A stretch of DNA of 64,000 nt from Dermacentor variabilis (taxonomy: Eukaryota > Arthropoda > Arachnida > Ixodida > Ixodidae): positions 123,313,105 to 123,377,104 of the forward strand of contig NC_134572.1 in assembly GCF_050947875.1 (NCBI RefSeq). The letters run 5' to 3'. Shown here one piece after another: positions 1 to 12,724 of this stretch. Each line of letters begins with the position of its first letter. The first letter of the stretch is position 1. Below the pieces are notes generated by a model. That model saw nothing but the letters and a program-made list of their open reading frames with translations. It was not told where the DNA came from and did not search any database. The position numbers and the translations under genes were made by a program.

Positions 1-371
1 CGCGTTACGAGTGTGGTTCTCCAGAAGGAAGTTAACGGAATCACATCGTTGACCATTTTCAGTGACGGCTTAACGATGCGCAGCAGCAAGGCGTGCTTCA
101 ACCACCACCCGTATTTACTCGCCGGTCATCACACTGACCCCAGTAGCGTAAACTGTTTCTGGTATGACGAAGCGCATCTAATAACGACCGGATGTGTTCA
201 ACTCTTTCAACACAATTTCCTGAAGTTCGTTCCTCGCTTCTGCCGGAAACTGCGTTGTCTTTCACCCACCTTCTACAGCTAGACTCTTAAGGGATGTTTC
301 GAAATCGTTATTTACGGCCGGCGTGCTCGCTATCAATTAGCTACTCAACCTGCATCGCAGTCGTAAATTTT

Positions 372-488
372 CGCTTTGAAACATAATTACCAATGATCAT
401 AACACAGAGGTCATCTTGCATGCAAAATCACACGAATAGACAACACCTTCTTTCCGCGTTCTTGGAAGCCAGTGATCCGTATATTGCA
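372..488 (+). repeat. Dispersed ~115-bp repeat, copy 1
   Basis: This stretch opens with CGCTTTGAAACATAATTA and runs through GAATAGACAACACCTT and a CCGCG motif. Two diverged copies with the same order of motifs lie at 40705-40822 and 40950-41052. The shared order of blocks (GCTTTRAAACRTAAT, then CTTGCRT or TTGCAT, then AATARACAA, then CGCGG or CGCG) argues for a common repeat family. No open frame is shared by the copies, so I treat it as non-coding. The family name is unknown to me. Confidence 0.5.
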
Positions 489-2050
489 AATTGGAATTCA
501 CCGGCTCCTCGTTGAAAGCCAACTAGATGTTCGTGCGGCTGGGGAGGGGGAAGGAGGGGTGTACATAGCAGCCAGCAACGTGGGGTGCGTGGCATCGCCT
601 ATGCGACCGTATGACCAGGAAGTCAGTGAGAGCGCGCAGCCGGGACCGGTTATGACTCGAGTCAGCACTGAGAACATACAGCGAGTTGTCCTCCTTGTAC
701 CCCTGTACTTCCGGAGGATGAGAGAACTGATTCAGACAGCTTTGCTCTGTCTTTCAAGTATCAGTTACTCAGGTTGGCATACATGCGAAGAATACTTTTT
801 TTTTTGCTAGCATTTATGGAGTTCTGCAGATGAGGGGTAGGTCTTCAACATGAAGTAAGGTTAGCGGCAACTACGACTCGCCTGATGAGGCTCTGACGCT
901 AATGTCCCGGCAAATCTGTCTTTGTGACGCAACTCGCACACGGGTCATTTCTCTCATCACTTCTCATCTCATTAGCATTCGCGTGTCCAAACTCTGCGCT
1001 ATAAAAGGGCTAGGAGGTAGACTTGAGCTGCCCCGCAGTCAGTCTCAGTGCGACAAATGTAAAAAAGTTTGCCTGCGTCATCGCATCTTTTTCGTTCGGC
1101 AGTACAGCGACGTAAGGCATTTCCGCAAAGCTTTCTACCCGGTGGTTTGTCAGGGCACGCATAGATAGCTTCGCACAAACAACGCCTCGGGTTCTTGAAT
1201 GTGAACCTAAGTGTACATTTTTACATTTTTATATCCCGCCTTCATAGAAATGAGGCCGTCGTGGAAGTTAGCCTCTTAAAGCATGCCTTCAAGCACGAAA
1301 TTTTGTCGAGTAAGGTATACATGATTCCGAGTATGTGCAATTACAGGACGTGCCTTTCTTCCTTAACTCAAGTATTGAAAACAGTACTGGTCCTCCGTTA
1401 ATATCCGTAGCTTCTGTTCTCATTTATTATATTTTTCTTGCGCAGAAACCACTTTTTTTAGTAAAAAACACGACTTGTTTCTCTAGCTTTAAAATCTGCG
1501 AATTCTGCGTATTTTCCAGCAAAATTGAGTTGTTAAAATTACGTTTAAAGGCGGACAAAAAGTGAATTAAAGGACCTCGTAACGGCGAGACTGCTGCCAT
1601 CCCATTATCCTCCTTTCGGCCGCCAAGTTTGCCGGGTTGTCACGCAGTGGTAGACCGGACATTACTCGGCCTTATTTCTAATTCGCATGCGCGGTCGTGC
1701 TGGAATGTTACGCCGCGTTCACATCTACAGTGTGGCGTTGTGCAACACCCATGACGCCTGCATTCTTCACGCACTGCAAACTACGCTGCCCTGCACGATG
1801 ATTCTTTGCCTGATGGCACATTCGGGTGGCCCTTTGAGAGCACTCTAGCTTTGTTACGAAGGTGCTGCCAAACAGCCCTACAGCTGTACTGAGAAAAAGA
1901 AATGATTCTGTTTCCTCATGATCATTAGAGCCCGCTAATGCTAGCAGTAATGCTTAGCTGCCCTTTTCCATGAACTTTGTAGAGCTGCGAGAGTGCTCTG
2001 CAACGGGCACTCGAATATATCATATATAAGGAAGGCGCGGTGCTGCGTGC
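489..2050. other. Intergenic stretch without a recognisable gene
   Basis: Mixed-composition sequence. Short open frames here have no recognisable domains. The only item that stands out is a TATA-like box near 1000, listed separately. A block near 1440-1560 is AT-rich. Confidence 0.5.
1000..1050 (+). promoter_or_regulatory. TATA box followed by arthropod-type initiator motifs (weak candidate)
   Basis: TATAAAAG lies at 1000-1007. TCAGTC at 1039-1044 and TCAGTG at 1045-1050 match the arthropod initiator TCAKTY or come close to it. The gap from the start of TATA to the initiator A (about 41 bp) is longer than the usual 30-33 bp. No convincing coding region follows. A chance match is quite possible. 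Confidence 0.2.
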
Positions 2051-2207
2051 TTCGACCATCTGGGGTTCTTTAACATGCACCTTAATTTAAGCACAAGTGT
2101 TCTTTCGAATTTCGCCCCCATCGATATGCCGCCGCCATGGCCGGGATTCGATCCCGTGACCGTGTTTAGCAGTCCAACACCACAGCCACTAAGCAATCAC
2201 GGCACCA
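2051..2207 (-). mobile_element. tRNA-derived SINE (Ruka-like), minus strand
   Basis: Read on the minus strand, the element begins with a tRNA-like head: an A-box-like TTGCTTAGTGGC followed by a B box, GGGATCGAATCCC (complement of the segment around 2143-2155). The body then contains ATCGATGGGGGCGAAATT and ends with GTTAAAGAACCCCAGATGG next to 2051. Head, body and the terminal CCCCAG-type motif match the layout of the SINE at 48551, although the two belong to diverged copies. Such RNA polymerase III SINEs are abundant in hard ticks (family knowledge). The copy is truncated at its 3' end. Confidence 0.75.
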
Positions 2208-2821
2208 CGGATGCTAACTACAGATGCGCAGAGCGCGATTGGATCGATAGACTGAATTACGGCTGCTGCGTGACGCATAATACGTAAATATTATCCAGAC
2301 ATCTCGCTTACAAATATTCCCCTGTCCTGACGCCTAAGTATTTTCACATGTACGCATGGCGTCGAGCAGAACTGTCAGAGGCTAATGAATCTTTTTTGTA
2401 CATAATCGGCACAACATCCATCCATGCCGCAGTGCTTCACAATAGAGAAGAATGAAGGAAACGACACTGTTTTCTAGCGTCTCAGGGTGGTCACGAAGGT
2501 GCATCGTCCAAAGGGTTTCTTTTCCTGCTATGGCTCGAGATGTTGCGGCCAAAACGACGCAGGGTTTTTCCACGCTTGTTTGGCTGCAGTGAGGCCAATG
2601 GCATTATAGCACAGGTGCAATGTTCTGCAACAAATTTTTCAATGCAAACATCATAAATTTAGTGAACTTCAACTAAGATTGTATTACACACCACAATAAT
2701 TTTCGTAGCCGGAACGAATAAGTAGCAACAAATTGACGTACTTCCACCATTCCCGTACTTGCTGAAGCGCTATTTTACCAACGCGCGCTGACACAATAGC
2801 GTCAATTTTACTGTGAATATA

Positions 2822-3911
<1,090 letters not shown>

Positions 3912-4276
3912 TTAGCGTTGTGAAATTGTTCTGACGTGGAAGAGTTCGGTGCACGAGACTGTGCACCGAACTGCTACTCCTACCCACAGCCGACACAGCA
4001 GTGTTCCATCACGTCGTGAAAGGTTTGCTGGTAATTTCAGTTTCAGTGATGGGTCGATCAAGGCTGCATAAACGAAAGTTGGAGTGCTGTGGTGTATGCA
4101 GGTAACTTAATATGATTTTGCGAGTGAGACTGCGATCGTGCAGCGTCTACTCCCGACAAAGGTACAAGGAGTGTCGGCGCTCCAGCCTGGGCACGTGGGG
4201 CAGCGTCATAGGCGACGTGATTACCAACGATGCCACGATGTCCCGGCAGCAACAGAAAGAGTATATCATGTCCCAA
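3912..4276 (-). pseudogene. I-type LINE ribonuclease H / C-terminal remnant
   Basis: On the minus strand from 4276, the frame reads HDILFLLLPGHRGIVGN with VAYDAAPRAQAGAPT after it. This matches the C-terminal half of the ribonuclease H domain of I-type non-LTR retrotransposons, where the usual form is PGHxGIxGNxxADxAA. The usual acidic AD position reads AY here. The frame stops at 4058, but after a one-base shift the sequence resumes with DPSLKLKLPANLSRRDGTLL and CRLWVGVAV, the segment that follows RNase H in these elements, and ends at the TAA at 3912-3914. The element is dead: truncated at both ends and frameshifted. RNase H would remove RNA from the RNA/DNA hybrid during retrotransposition. 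A related remnant lies at 20215. Confidence 0.8.
3943..3972. repeat. 12-bp perfect inverted repeat
   Basis: AGTTCGGTGCAC, a 6-base spacer, then GTGCACCGAACT. It lies inside the I-type LINE remnant and could form a short hairpin in DNA or RNA. Confidence 0.85.
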
Positions 4277-4499
4277 GTCAACGAAATTTGATATTGCACT
4301 TTTGAAGTTCCAAAAATGGAGACGTCGCCAATAGATCTAAGTTTCGCATTGCCCCAGATTTTAACATAAAAGTTGGAACTAACTGTATGCACTTATAGAC
4401 GAGCCACGCGTACCCAATGCTACGCGTCCCTTCCATCCCCCAGAATCCAAGAAATCCTTCAGTGTACCAGCGCCGCCGACATTTAGCTATATTTCGTTC

Positions 4500-5060
4500 G
4501 CCTGTAAGAGGAAGAGGAGGAAGGAAACGCTAGCTGCAGGCGGATCAAGCCTTGCGAAGGCGTGCCACTGCAGGCACATTTTGATCAATGCGCAAATACG
4601 AGAGGCCGTGACGTAGAGAATTCAACCGTCCACTCGAAGGCAGCGACAAGGTAACCTCCGCGGCCTATTCTTCCTCCGACAGCAGCGCCAGCAGGGGTTA
4701 GCCGCGCTTGTGAGCCCAACCCATTGTGCTCCTTGCACTCGTTACAGCGCCTGGAGTGCGCAGGTCTTCCCGAGTTGAAATTCAGGCTCCCCCTCCGCGC
4801 TCGGACACCTGGGCGAGAAACGTGCTCAGCCTGCGTCGACTTACTCTACGCGTTCTCTGCGCCAAGCGGTCGCGCCACTGACCCGCGCTCACACAATCGA
4901 GGCGCAGAGCACGTAGGCCTCTCCAGAAGACGACGTGTGTCGTCGCTGCGTCCATCGGTGTCCGTCCGTGGTTGTCGTATAAAGTACAACGGCGCTCACT
5001 GGAATGGAGACGCATCCCGAGAAGAACAACAAAGGTGACGTAGACGCAGGCCACTTGCAT
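4500..5060. other. GC-rich, CpG-containing island
   Basis: Composition rises clearly above the flanks, with many CG dinucleotides. Overlapping open frames exist on both strands, as expected when stop codons are rare, and none has a recognisable domain. It could be a regulatory region or a first exon, but nothing decides this. Confidence 0.3.
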
Positions 5061-7506
5061 CCGCAAAAGAACTGGAAGCAAATATTGACAAAAAAAATAA
5101 GGAACGGCACCCACGCGAAGAGAATGCCTGGGAGCCACGGAAGAGAAAGAAAACGCGCGTTGTGCTCCTTTCTGTGTGTGCGTGTGCATCGAGAGCCATA
5201 AACCGCAATCGCGTCGTAATGGCTCAAAAGATCAGGCCGAAGAAAAGGAAGGAGGAGGAGGCGGCTACACTTCGAAATAAAGACGAAAGGAGAACGGGTG
5301 GTAGGTACCAGACAGCGTTCCATCTTTATTAAAGCCCTTCGCGGAAACTCTTTGAATGCACGGGACTATTTATAACCGCCAGGGCCTCCATGTCCCGAGC
5401 TGTACCAATGACTTAGACTCCCTCGAAAACTTCAAGGCGAGCCTTTTTCCTTTATTTTCTTTTCTCGCACAATCATTCCGCTTTTCTCTTGCTTTCACAT
5501 TCTTACAAAGAAAAAGTTCTACTCGCACAATGCCAGGCCCTAACAACTGATATTGAAAGCAAGAGTGAAAACAACAGCGTTAACGTTGAGTACAAAGGAA
5601 GAAAGATGCCTTTTTTGCCGCTCTTAAGTCCCGTTGCACCATTTCCGTAAAGACGGAGGAAATAGAGAACCTGGACAAAAAAATAGGAAAGCCCCTGGAA
5701 GCTGGAGTACAGCGCGCTGACTTATTTCTTAATGCTTTCGCATTACATTATTTTATTTTGTGGCGTCGTGGACGAAACGAGGCAGGAGACTGGCTACGCG
5801 TTCTAAACGAGTTCTTGTGTACAAGAAACAAAGAAGCTGCGTTGCGCTGGAGTGCGTGTGCGTGCGCGCACGCGAGCGGCATATTTATATATGAAAGGAC
5901 ACCGAGTTCGCCAGAACAATGAGACCATGGTTGTAATGGGGCTGTAGTTTTTCTTCTTTTCTCTGAGAGGACTTAGCTGTATTGAATTTGTCGTAGGGAC
6001 AATTTTCCACGTGAGCAATCTGTTGTTTCTCGCTTGGTTCCGTCGAACCTCCTCGTCGTCGTCTTCTTCTACAAGAACGCGAAGCCCTTTAGTACTTCGT
6101 TGTAGCAACCGGAGCGACTCATTCAGTTCCTGCCTGCCCGATGGGTTGGCGGAAAAAGTGGCAGGCGCAAAAGACAAGGCCTTGTAGGTAAATAGTTGTT
6201 GTTTTTTGACAATCTACGGAAGAGGAATTGGGAAATGTAAACATGCGAGCGAGAGCAAGAAAGGAAGGGAAGACACGGTAAATGCGTGCACGTGCGTGAG
6301 TTGCACCACGCTGTCATAGGCGTTAAGACAGGTCCAGTCGCCTTCCTTCAAGAAACACAAAAGTGCCTTCAGCGTAAGATTGCTAACCAGACGTTTTTCT
6401 GGTCAAATCTTTGATTTCAAACTTTCTTTTCTGTTCTTCTTTCCTGGGGTAAAATTGAAGGGGCTTGCAAAAAAATCACGCTTTATTAAGAAGCGAATAC
6501 CAGGTGCAAGCCTGCATAAACTACGATGTAACCTCCATAACCTGCGATATCTGAAAATTTGGTGTGCTTTTTGGAGAACGTCCCCGAAGGACACGGCAAC
6601 CTTACAGTCTTCAAAACAGTTATTAGTTGTTTGAGCAACTGGACGCAGTCGACAGTTTGTCGACCCCGGTACGAAGCAGCAACTTTTATCCAACCAAGTT
6701 TTGACAGGAAGCGTTCCCAAATATAACTTAAAGAAATAAAGGTTTGATCCCTCGAGAGATGGTCATTAGATGGACACGCTTAAGTTCATCTAGGTAGTAG
6801 CATGCCAACTAAGGTACACAATAAAAGGTCGTGGTCGTTTTTATTCTTTATTCATTGCATTGGGCCACAATCGCACTCATGCTTCTCTCGTTCCCAAGCC
6901 AGCCGGCTCTTTGAAACACTTTTCTCGTGCACCCCGTCCGACTTTGTCGTCTTCTTCCCTTCTGACCGCTCGCGCCCTGAGGCATCGTGTTAGACTGCAT
7001 GTCCTTCCTCGGGGACCCAGCCACCTTTCCCAGTACTTTCCTTGTAGTAGCTTAAGCTACGTAGAAACTCTGCGACGTTGTACGGATTTCGTGATCGCCC
7101 AAGTTAATCGAGTTTGAACATTTTTTGACGAAGTACAAATGTCATCGTCGTTTTAACATGCACCTCATAAACTGTCGTATATATGTACAATTGTATAACA
7201 CGTAGTCGTAGATGACCTCAGAATCCACTTTTTACTCGCTTAAGCTCGTCCGCTATATACGCAGAACCCAACAATCACCATCTCGTAGGCTCGCGTCGAA
7301 CGGCCGGCCTAGAAATCACGCCATTGCCGTGATACGATCGTCTAAAACTTAGTTGTCATCCTGCCGTTGTCGCTACACACACGTATGCTCGGAACTTGAC
7401 AGACAACTACTCAATCTGCAGGAAGATGTCGGTTCACCTTAAATAGTTTTGCGGAATACCGAACAAGCCTGGGCAGCCAGACATACCTGCAAGATGCTTC
7501 GCATAA
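5061..7506. other. Intergenic stretch, nothing recognised
   Basis: Mixed sequence with scattered short frames of up to 124 codons and no domain motifs. No microsatellite longer than about 15 bp and no terminal inverted repeat was seen. Confidence 0.5.
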
Positions 7507-7640
7507 CATAGAGAGAGAGAGAGGAGAAAGGGGAAAGGCAGGGATGTTAACCAGATGGGAAGATCTCGTTTGCTACCCTACGCTGGGGAGAGATGCTAAG
7601 GGGGAGGCAAAGTGATAGCAAAGTAGAGATAAAGAAAGGA
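7507..7640 (-). mobile_element. Probable LINE 3'-UTR fragment (purine-rich on +)
   Basis: A short (GA)n run is followed by GGCAGGGATGTTAACCAGA and TTTGCTACCCTACGCTGGGG. From recollection, this purine-rich block, with the phrase about GTTAACCAGA and GCTACCCTAC, is a common 3' end of I-type LINEs in ticks, read on the opposite strand. No coding part is attached here, so the assignment rests on that recollection alone. Confidence 0.35.
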
Positions 7641-9165
7641 TGGAGCATAGACATCAAATCACAGTCGGCCACTGTCACCGCATACTATCACCGCACAGCA
7701 CAGTAGCACAGAATGAGACTAGCGACTGTACCCTGAACAAATGTTCGCATAACATAGATTCCTACATTGCTTGGGATCTGCACATTTTTTTTTTTCGCTT
7801 GGGAAATAATTCGATCTTCATAGATAATAAAAAGTGACCTAATCGCACTTGCGAAACCAGCTGCTTTCAGTAAACAAGTCAGATAATTTACTAATCATAA
7901 GTTATTCTCCACCACACCCACGATCAAAATGACGAAATTAATCCGCTAGGACGCTGGCAAAACACCTCCACGTAGTGCCGAACTCGACGAGCGTTGTGAG
8001 AAAAGAGCGGTAAACAAGAATTCTGCGCCGATGGCAAGCTCCAGCAGTACTCGAGGTTTCACCAGGCGCGGAGTTCCTGTACAGGACACCAGCTTGTCCA
8101 CTTCGAGGCGTGCGGGCGCCTAGCCAAGCAGTCTCTTCGTCGTGTAAGATTTTTGAGCCGAATTTCTGCATTAACGCGGCCACGGTCCCTGCTTTTCCAG
8201 CTCCGCCTGCTGCCGCCGCGTCAGAATGAACGCGCTATGCTTGGACGTTGACACGGTTGCTGGTGCTAAGCGCCCGTGATGTGTTTTTCTTGCACACGTG
8301 TAAACACCACCGCGAATGTTTACAAAACCACGCGTGCTGCTCGAGGGAGATAACCTTAAGCCAGAGGTGCGGCTAGATTTTTTTTCTTTTTTTTTGTGCA
8401 AGAGTACGGAAGCAGAAGTACCGATATGGTCGAGGCAGCATGGCTAGGTGGAAAGAGCTGGAAGGAAACTTGAAAAAAATGTCGCACAGTTGGAGAGGGG
8501 CCATGTGCTCGGCTGTCTGCATTCCTCGCGTTCTACCGCCCTGTTAAAAGCTGCTTAAAAAATGAGCGTCGGGTAAACAAACAAGAATTACCAGTGAAGG
8601 ATAAAGTATAGCTAAATATATAAGAGTCACCATGCTGCAGCTTCATCTTGAAACAAACTTAAGCGACATTTACATCAACAATAATTCCGTTATTGCCTGT
8701 AGGGCATTCATTCAAAACTCGATTTTCATCCATGCAACGCTAATAGGCTGATTATTACAGGATAAAAAATGAAGGTTAAACATCCCGTTTCTGAATTTTG
8801 GACCGAAATCTCTACGCGACGTCATGGATTTCAAAGTCTTTCTTTGCCTTTAGCACCATATTTTTTATACTCATACTCGCGAGGTTGAACATCTTATTCT
8901 TTGAGGACGCAATGTGATATCTGTGACTGCGAGGCTTTTCTTTCAAGGAACCCGTATGTGTTTCCTTTGTAGTTGTTGCTAAGATTGGGTGGATGTCTCA
9001 TTTTGCCTTAATCAATTACTTCTCTCCGCCTTGCGGGTTTCCACAGAACTCTTGCGTCAAAAAAGAAGTTCTTCGGTGGGCGCAACCTGTTTTGCGGAAC
9101 AATATGTTCACTATGCAGGCGCAAGTTAGAATCAGCTAAGACAGGGATAACTGGAGACCGCTGGG
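7641..9165. other. Intergenic stretch, nothing recognised
   Basis: AT-leaning sequence with a slightly GC-richer part near 8000-8340. Short minus-strand frames there lack recognisable domains. Confidence 0.5.
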
Positions 9166-9238
9166 AGATTTTTATTTTATTTATTTATTAGTACCTCGAA
9201 CGCCCCATTTAACGGGTATTACACGAGGGGGTGGCATT

Positions 9239-9805
9239 TCAGCAGTACATTGCTTCTATGGACGATCTGATTGACGATGAGTAGATCTGATCAATGATGG
9301 CATTTGGCAGGTCATTCCAGTACCTTGCTGTATGGACGAAAAATGATGACAACTGCGCAGAAGTGCGGGCAGGGGGAGGGTAGACGGCCTTCCCGTGGTT
9401 TGTCCGATTGGAAATGCGATGTGCGGGGCTGATAATGGAGTTCAGAGATGGATGATAAAAAAAATTATGAAACAGACACAGTCTGGAAATTTTTCGGCGG
9501 TTCACTAAAGTTGTGAGATGAGCATTACGTTATAGTTCAGTTACACTTACATGATAGCAATAGGCTGAGAAAATGAAACGCGCTGAGCGATCTTGTACAG
9601 ATTCGAGAGTAGTGGAAAGGTCATTTTGATGAGGGTCCCAGATCGCACATGCATATTCTAATTTGGGACGAATAAGTGTTAAGTAAGCAAGGGATTTCAC
9701 TAATGGGGGTGCTAGTCGCAGGGTTCGTCGAAAATAACCAAGGACGCGATTTGCCTCGTTAGTAACCTGTGATACATGAAAAGACCAATTTATATCAGGT
9801 GTCAA
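9239..9805 (-). pseudogene. C-terminal tail of CR1/L2-like LINE ORF2
   Basis: The frame reads GYFRRTLRLAPPLVKSLAYL, then RPKLEYACAIWDPHQ, the usual RxxLEYAxxxWDP motif after the RT thumb. A TAA at 9530-9532 interrupts it. The same frame then continues with VNRRKISRLCLFHNFF and ends with YWNDLPNAI, the standard terminal motif of CR1/L2-type proteins. The stop codon at 9239-9241 precedes a short 3' UTR. Confidence 0.9.
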
Positions 9806-9868
9806 ATGGATCCCTAATTCCTTGTAAATTGATACTGAAGCAATTTCTGCATTCCCGATTTGATATAT

Positions 9869-10560
9869 TTAAGGTGATTGTGAGTGACGTCGGTGAAATG
9901 ATAGCAGAAATGTTTTTTTTTTCACATTTAAGGACATTAGCCATGAATTACACCAGGTTAGTACGTGCTGAATGTCAGACTGAAGAAACAAAATGTCATC
10001 GGTGTTAGTAATAGGCTGGTAGATAACGCAATCATCAACGAATATGCGAATGTTAGAACATATGTTAGCAGGCAAATCATTAATATATATGAGAAAAAGA
10101 AGGCGCCCAAGACGGTGCCCTGAGGTACCCCAGATATCACAGAGGAATAAGAAGATGAACATTTATTAGCAAAGACAAACTGCTGCCGATCAGTGAGAAA
10201 GCTGCATATCCAATTAAAAACATGTTCGTTAAGATTGAGACGAGAAAGCTTTAGGAATAGTCGTTTGTGAGGAACATTGTCAAAAGCCTTTTCAAAATCG
10301 AGGAAGAGGGCGTCAGTAGGAATGTTAAGGTCAATGCTAGAGCTAAGGTCGTTAATGAAGAGGGCTAAGTGTGTTTCGCAAGATAAACCTTTTAAAAAAC
10401 TATGCTGGTTAGGGTGGAAGAAGTTGACGGACACTAGAAATTTTATAATTTGAGAGAAAATTATATGTTTCATTAATCTAAAAGTGATAAATGTGATAGA
10501 TATTGGTCTATAATTACGGCGAGAAGATGAAGGCCCTTTTTTGGGGGACTGGGATGACCT
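9869..10560 (-). pseudogene. Reverse transcriptase domain of CR1/L2-like LINE
   Basis: After a one-base shift in a C5A6 tract near 10545, the frame reads NYRPISITFITFRLMKHII, then FHPNQHSFLKGLS, ALFLDFEKAFDNVPHKRL (with a catalytic aspartate) and SGVPQGTVLG. A second shift near 10100 moves the frame again, and the new frame carries LIYINDLP and the catalytic box FVDDCVIY (FVDD near 10031-10042). All core RT blocks are therefore present but split over two frames. The enzyme would copy the element's RNA at a nicked target site. Confidence 0.9.
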
Positions 10561-10570
10561 TGCCTATTTT

Positions 10571-11194
10571 TCAGTCATGATGTATAATGGCTGATGAAAG
10601 GGATTGCTGAAAGATGTGAGACAATATGGTGCTAGTTGCACGTTTTGTAATTTTTAACACTTTAGTATTAATTCTGTCAACACCAGCTGAGGCGGTTAAT
10701 TTCAAAGAGTCGATTATTTTGACAATACCATCAGGTTCGAAGCTGAAGTCCGGCAAAGGTGGAAAGTTAAAGGGAGGGAAATCGGGTAATTCGTTATCCG
10801 GTTCGTGAGTGAAAACTGAGCTGAATGATAAATTCAACACTTCCGCAATGTCATGATCTTCAATTGGATTATTATCATCGTCACACAGTGTTATATTTAT
10901 GATGGGGTTAGGATTGATACACTTCCGGAATTGACGTGGGTTTGTACGAATCATGTCGGGTAGAGTAGAAGAAAAAAATGAGTGCTTAGTTTCGTATACT
11001 TGTAGGTTATAGGATCTTTCTGCTTCGTGATAATTTTGCCACGTGGTGGGGTTATTGGGTTTTTTTTTTTTGCAGTTTGGAAAATTCTTTTTTTTTTTGT
11101 TATTTATGCGTTTTAGCATGGAATTGAACCAAGGTGATTCATGGCGCGCAGTTACGGTGATGGCAGGTATAAATTTTTCACTTAGAGCGTGCAT
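10571..11194 (-). pseudogene. Linker region between endonuclease and RT of CR1/L2-like LINE
   Basis: A 207-codon frame begins near SPWFNSMLKRINNKKKK, matching the PWxxxxLxxLRxxKxxL motif that follows the endonuclease in this class. A lysine-rich stretch and an FHEPDNE-like segment (FTHEPDNELPDF) follow. Near the end, LTASAGVDRINTKVLK matches the KxxxSxGxDxIxxxxLK start of the reverse transcriptase. The frame ends at a TGA at 10571-10573, inside the HDWKI-like motif that normally continues into the RT, so this is an acquired stop. Confidence 0.85.
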
Positions 11195-11329
11195 TTTGTT
11201 TTTTAACTGTAGCCAATTAGTTTCAGAAGTGCGACCATGAAAATCGGTTAGAAACCAGGTTCGGAACGGATCAAGTTCACTGTTGATGCTTTCATAGTGT
11301 GATGGTTTAGTTACTTTTTGGGGGTGCAG

Positions 11330-11763
11330 TCAGTGGTTGAGAAACATGGCCTGTATTACGGAGTGGTCACTGATTCCGGCAGATTCAAGAGTGATATCAA
11401 GTTTTCTGTATGTGACGCTAGTATTAGGTCTAATATGTTCGATGATTGAGCATTCTGCCTTGTTGGGCTGGTGACCAGTTGGGTCAGACCAAACGTGTGA
11501 CAAGTATTCAAGAAATCGCGCGCACAAGAATTAGTCGTGTCAGATGGCGTCTGCCAATTAATTTCGGAAAAGTTGAAGTCACCTAGGACAAAGCGACAAG
11601 CGCGTGGAAGTTCCGAAGTTATCATATGAAGGGCGTTGTCGAAGGAAGGAATAAACGAAGCATCACTGTCTGGAGTACGATAGCAAGCGCAGATTACTGT
11701 CGGCGGAAATGAGGCTTTAGAACAGACGAATAATATTTCAATATTTCGCCTTGCAGTGCGCAT
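11330..11763 (-). pseudogene. Endonuclease domain fragment of CR1/L2-like LINE
   Basis: The first frame (11763 down to about 11420) contains VICACYRTPDSD and FVLGDFNFSEINW. These are the YRPP-like and GDFN motifs of the exonuclease-endonuclease-phosphatase fold that nicks target DNA. The frame then changes by one base, and the second frame (from 11527 down to 11330) carries the conserved end of the domain, SAGISDHSVIQAMF, with the catalytic SDH. The N-terminal third of the domain is absent through 5' truncation. NILDLILAS before the shift is the usual DLI motif. Confidence 0.85.
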
Positions 11764-11948
11764 AGAAATAAGCTGATGGGGGTTTTTACCATTATTTGGA
11801 GCGCTCTGCTACATTTGAACAGTCACATGTTGTAATAAAGCTTTTTGTGCGGCACGAAAATATCATGTCGCGGTTAAATTCGGGCTGCTATCTAAGTCAC
11901 TTCACAAAAGACTGCAAAGACACTGTAGGACCTTAAGGCAATGTATTA

Positions 11949-11987
<39 letters not shown>
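11949..11987. repeat. (TAA)n microsatellite
   Basis: Thirteen pure TAA/AAT units. It lies shortly beyond the 5' truncation end of the CR1/L2-like LINE. Confidence 0.95.
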
Positions 11988-12724
11988 CAATTTCACCTAT
12001 GAGCTAAAGATGCACTGCATAGTTGGGAAAAGATGCAACATGTAAAAACACATGGCACATGAAACGGCTACAGCCATATTGTTGATCACATTTATTATTT
12101 GTTCCTAAATCTAATTAATATTACTTCATTTTCTTGTCATCAACGAGACAAGAAGTGATATGCTTTTCTTATAGAAACTGCACATGTCTACATAAGCGCA
12201 TTCGTAGAATATTCCTTTCTATAAGTTTTGTAGAAGCGATTGCTTGAGGAAGAAAGATGGCACATTTTCTCTTTAACAGCTTTCCTTCACAGTTCATATA
12301 ACATTCCACTGCCGAACAATGCACTTTCGTTCTTTCGCTTTTACGATCAGTTGGTGAGCTGAATAACTATTCGTTTCCGGGCACTGCCAAATGGTAAAAA
12401 AATTTTTGCTTCTTCTTTTTTTCGTATTCACAATATCCGAGCACGAAGATAGTAAACGACAACTAAATACCCAGTGGTGTCTCCTTACTTTATAGGATTC
12501 TCTGACGTTAAGCGGATGATACTACACCTAAGCGACAGAACAGGCTCTCTTTATTTTTTCATTCGTTTTCAAGTGCCATTTGTGCGAAAGGTACGAAAAG
12601 TAAAAGGCGCAACCATCCAAACCCTTGTCATTGGCTGGAGCGGCCGAGTTATCCGGGGCTTGATTTCATGACAACAATGGCTAATAAAAAAGATACGAAA
12701 GGTCAGTTATCGGACTCATATAAC
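11988..12724. other. Intergenic stretch, nothing recognised
   Basis: AT-rich sequence with no repeat or domain that I can recognise. Confidence 0.5.

Larger units (their letters stand above)
9166..11790 (-). mobile_element. CR1/L2-like non-LTR retrotransposon, 5'-truncated and decayed
   Basis: Minus-strand segments appear in the order expected of a CR1/L2-type ORF2: apurinic endonuclease (11763-11330), linker (11194-10571), reverse transcriptase (10560-9869) and C-terminal tail (9805-9239). The 5' end is missing: the endonuclease lacks its N-terminal part and no ORF1 is seen above 11790. The 3' end carries a short UTR and an A-rich tail of AATAAATAAATAAAATAAAAA type, seen on + as the T-rich run at 9170-9190. 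I count at least three frameshifts (about 11420, 10545 and 10100) and in-frame stops (10571-10573 and 9530-9532). It cannot make a protein. A second, much shorter copy of the same 3' end lies at 30975. Confidence 0.9.
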
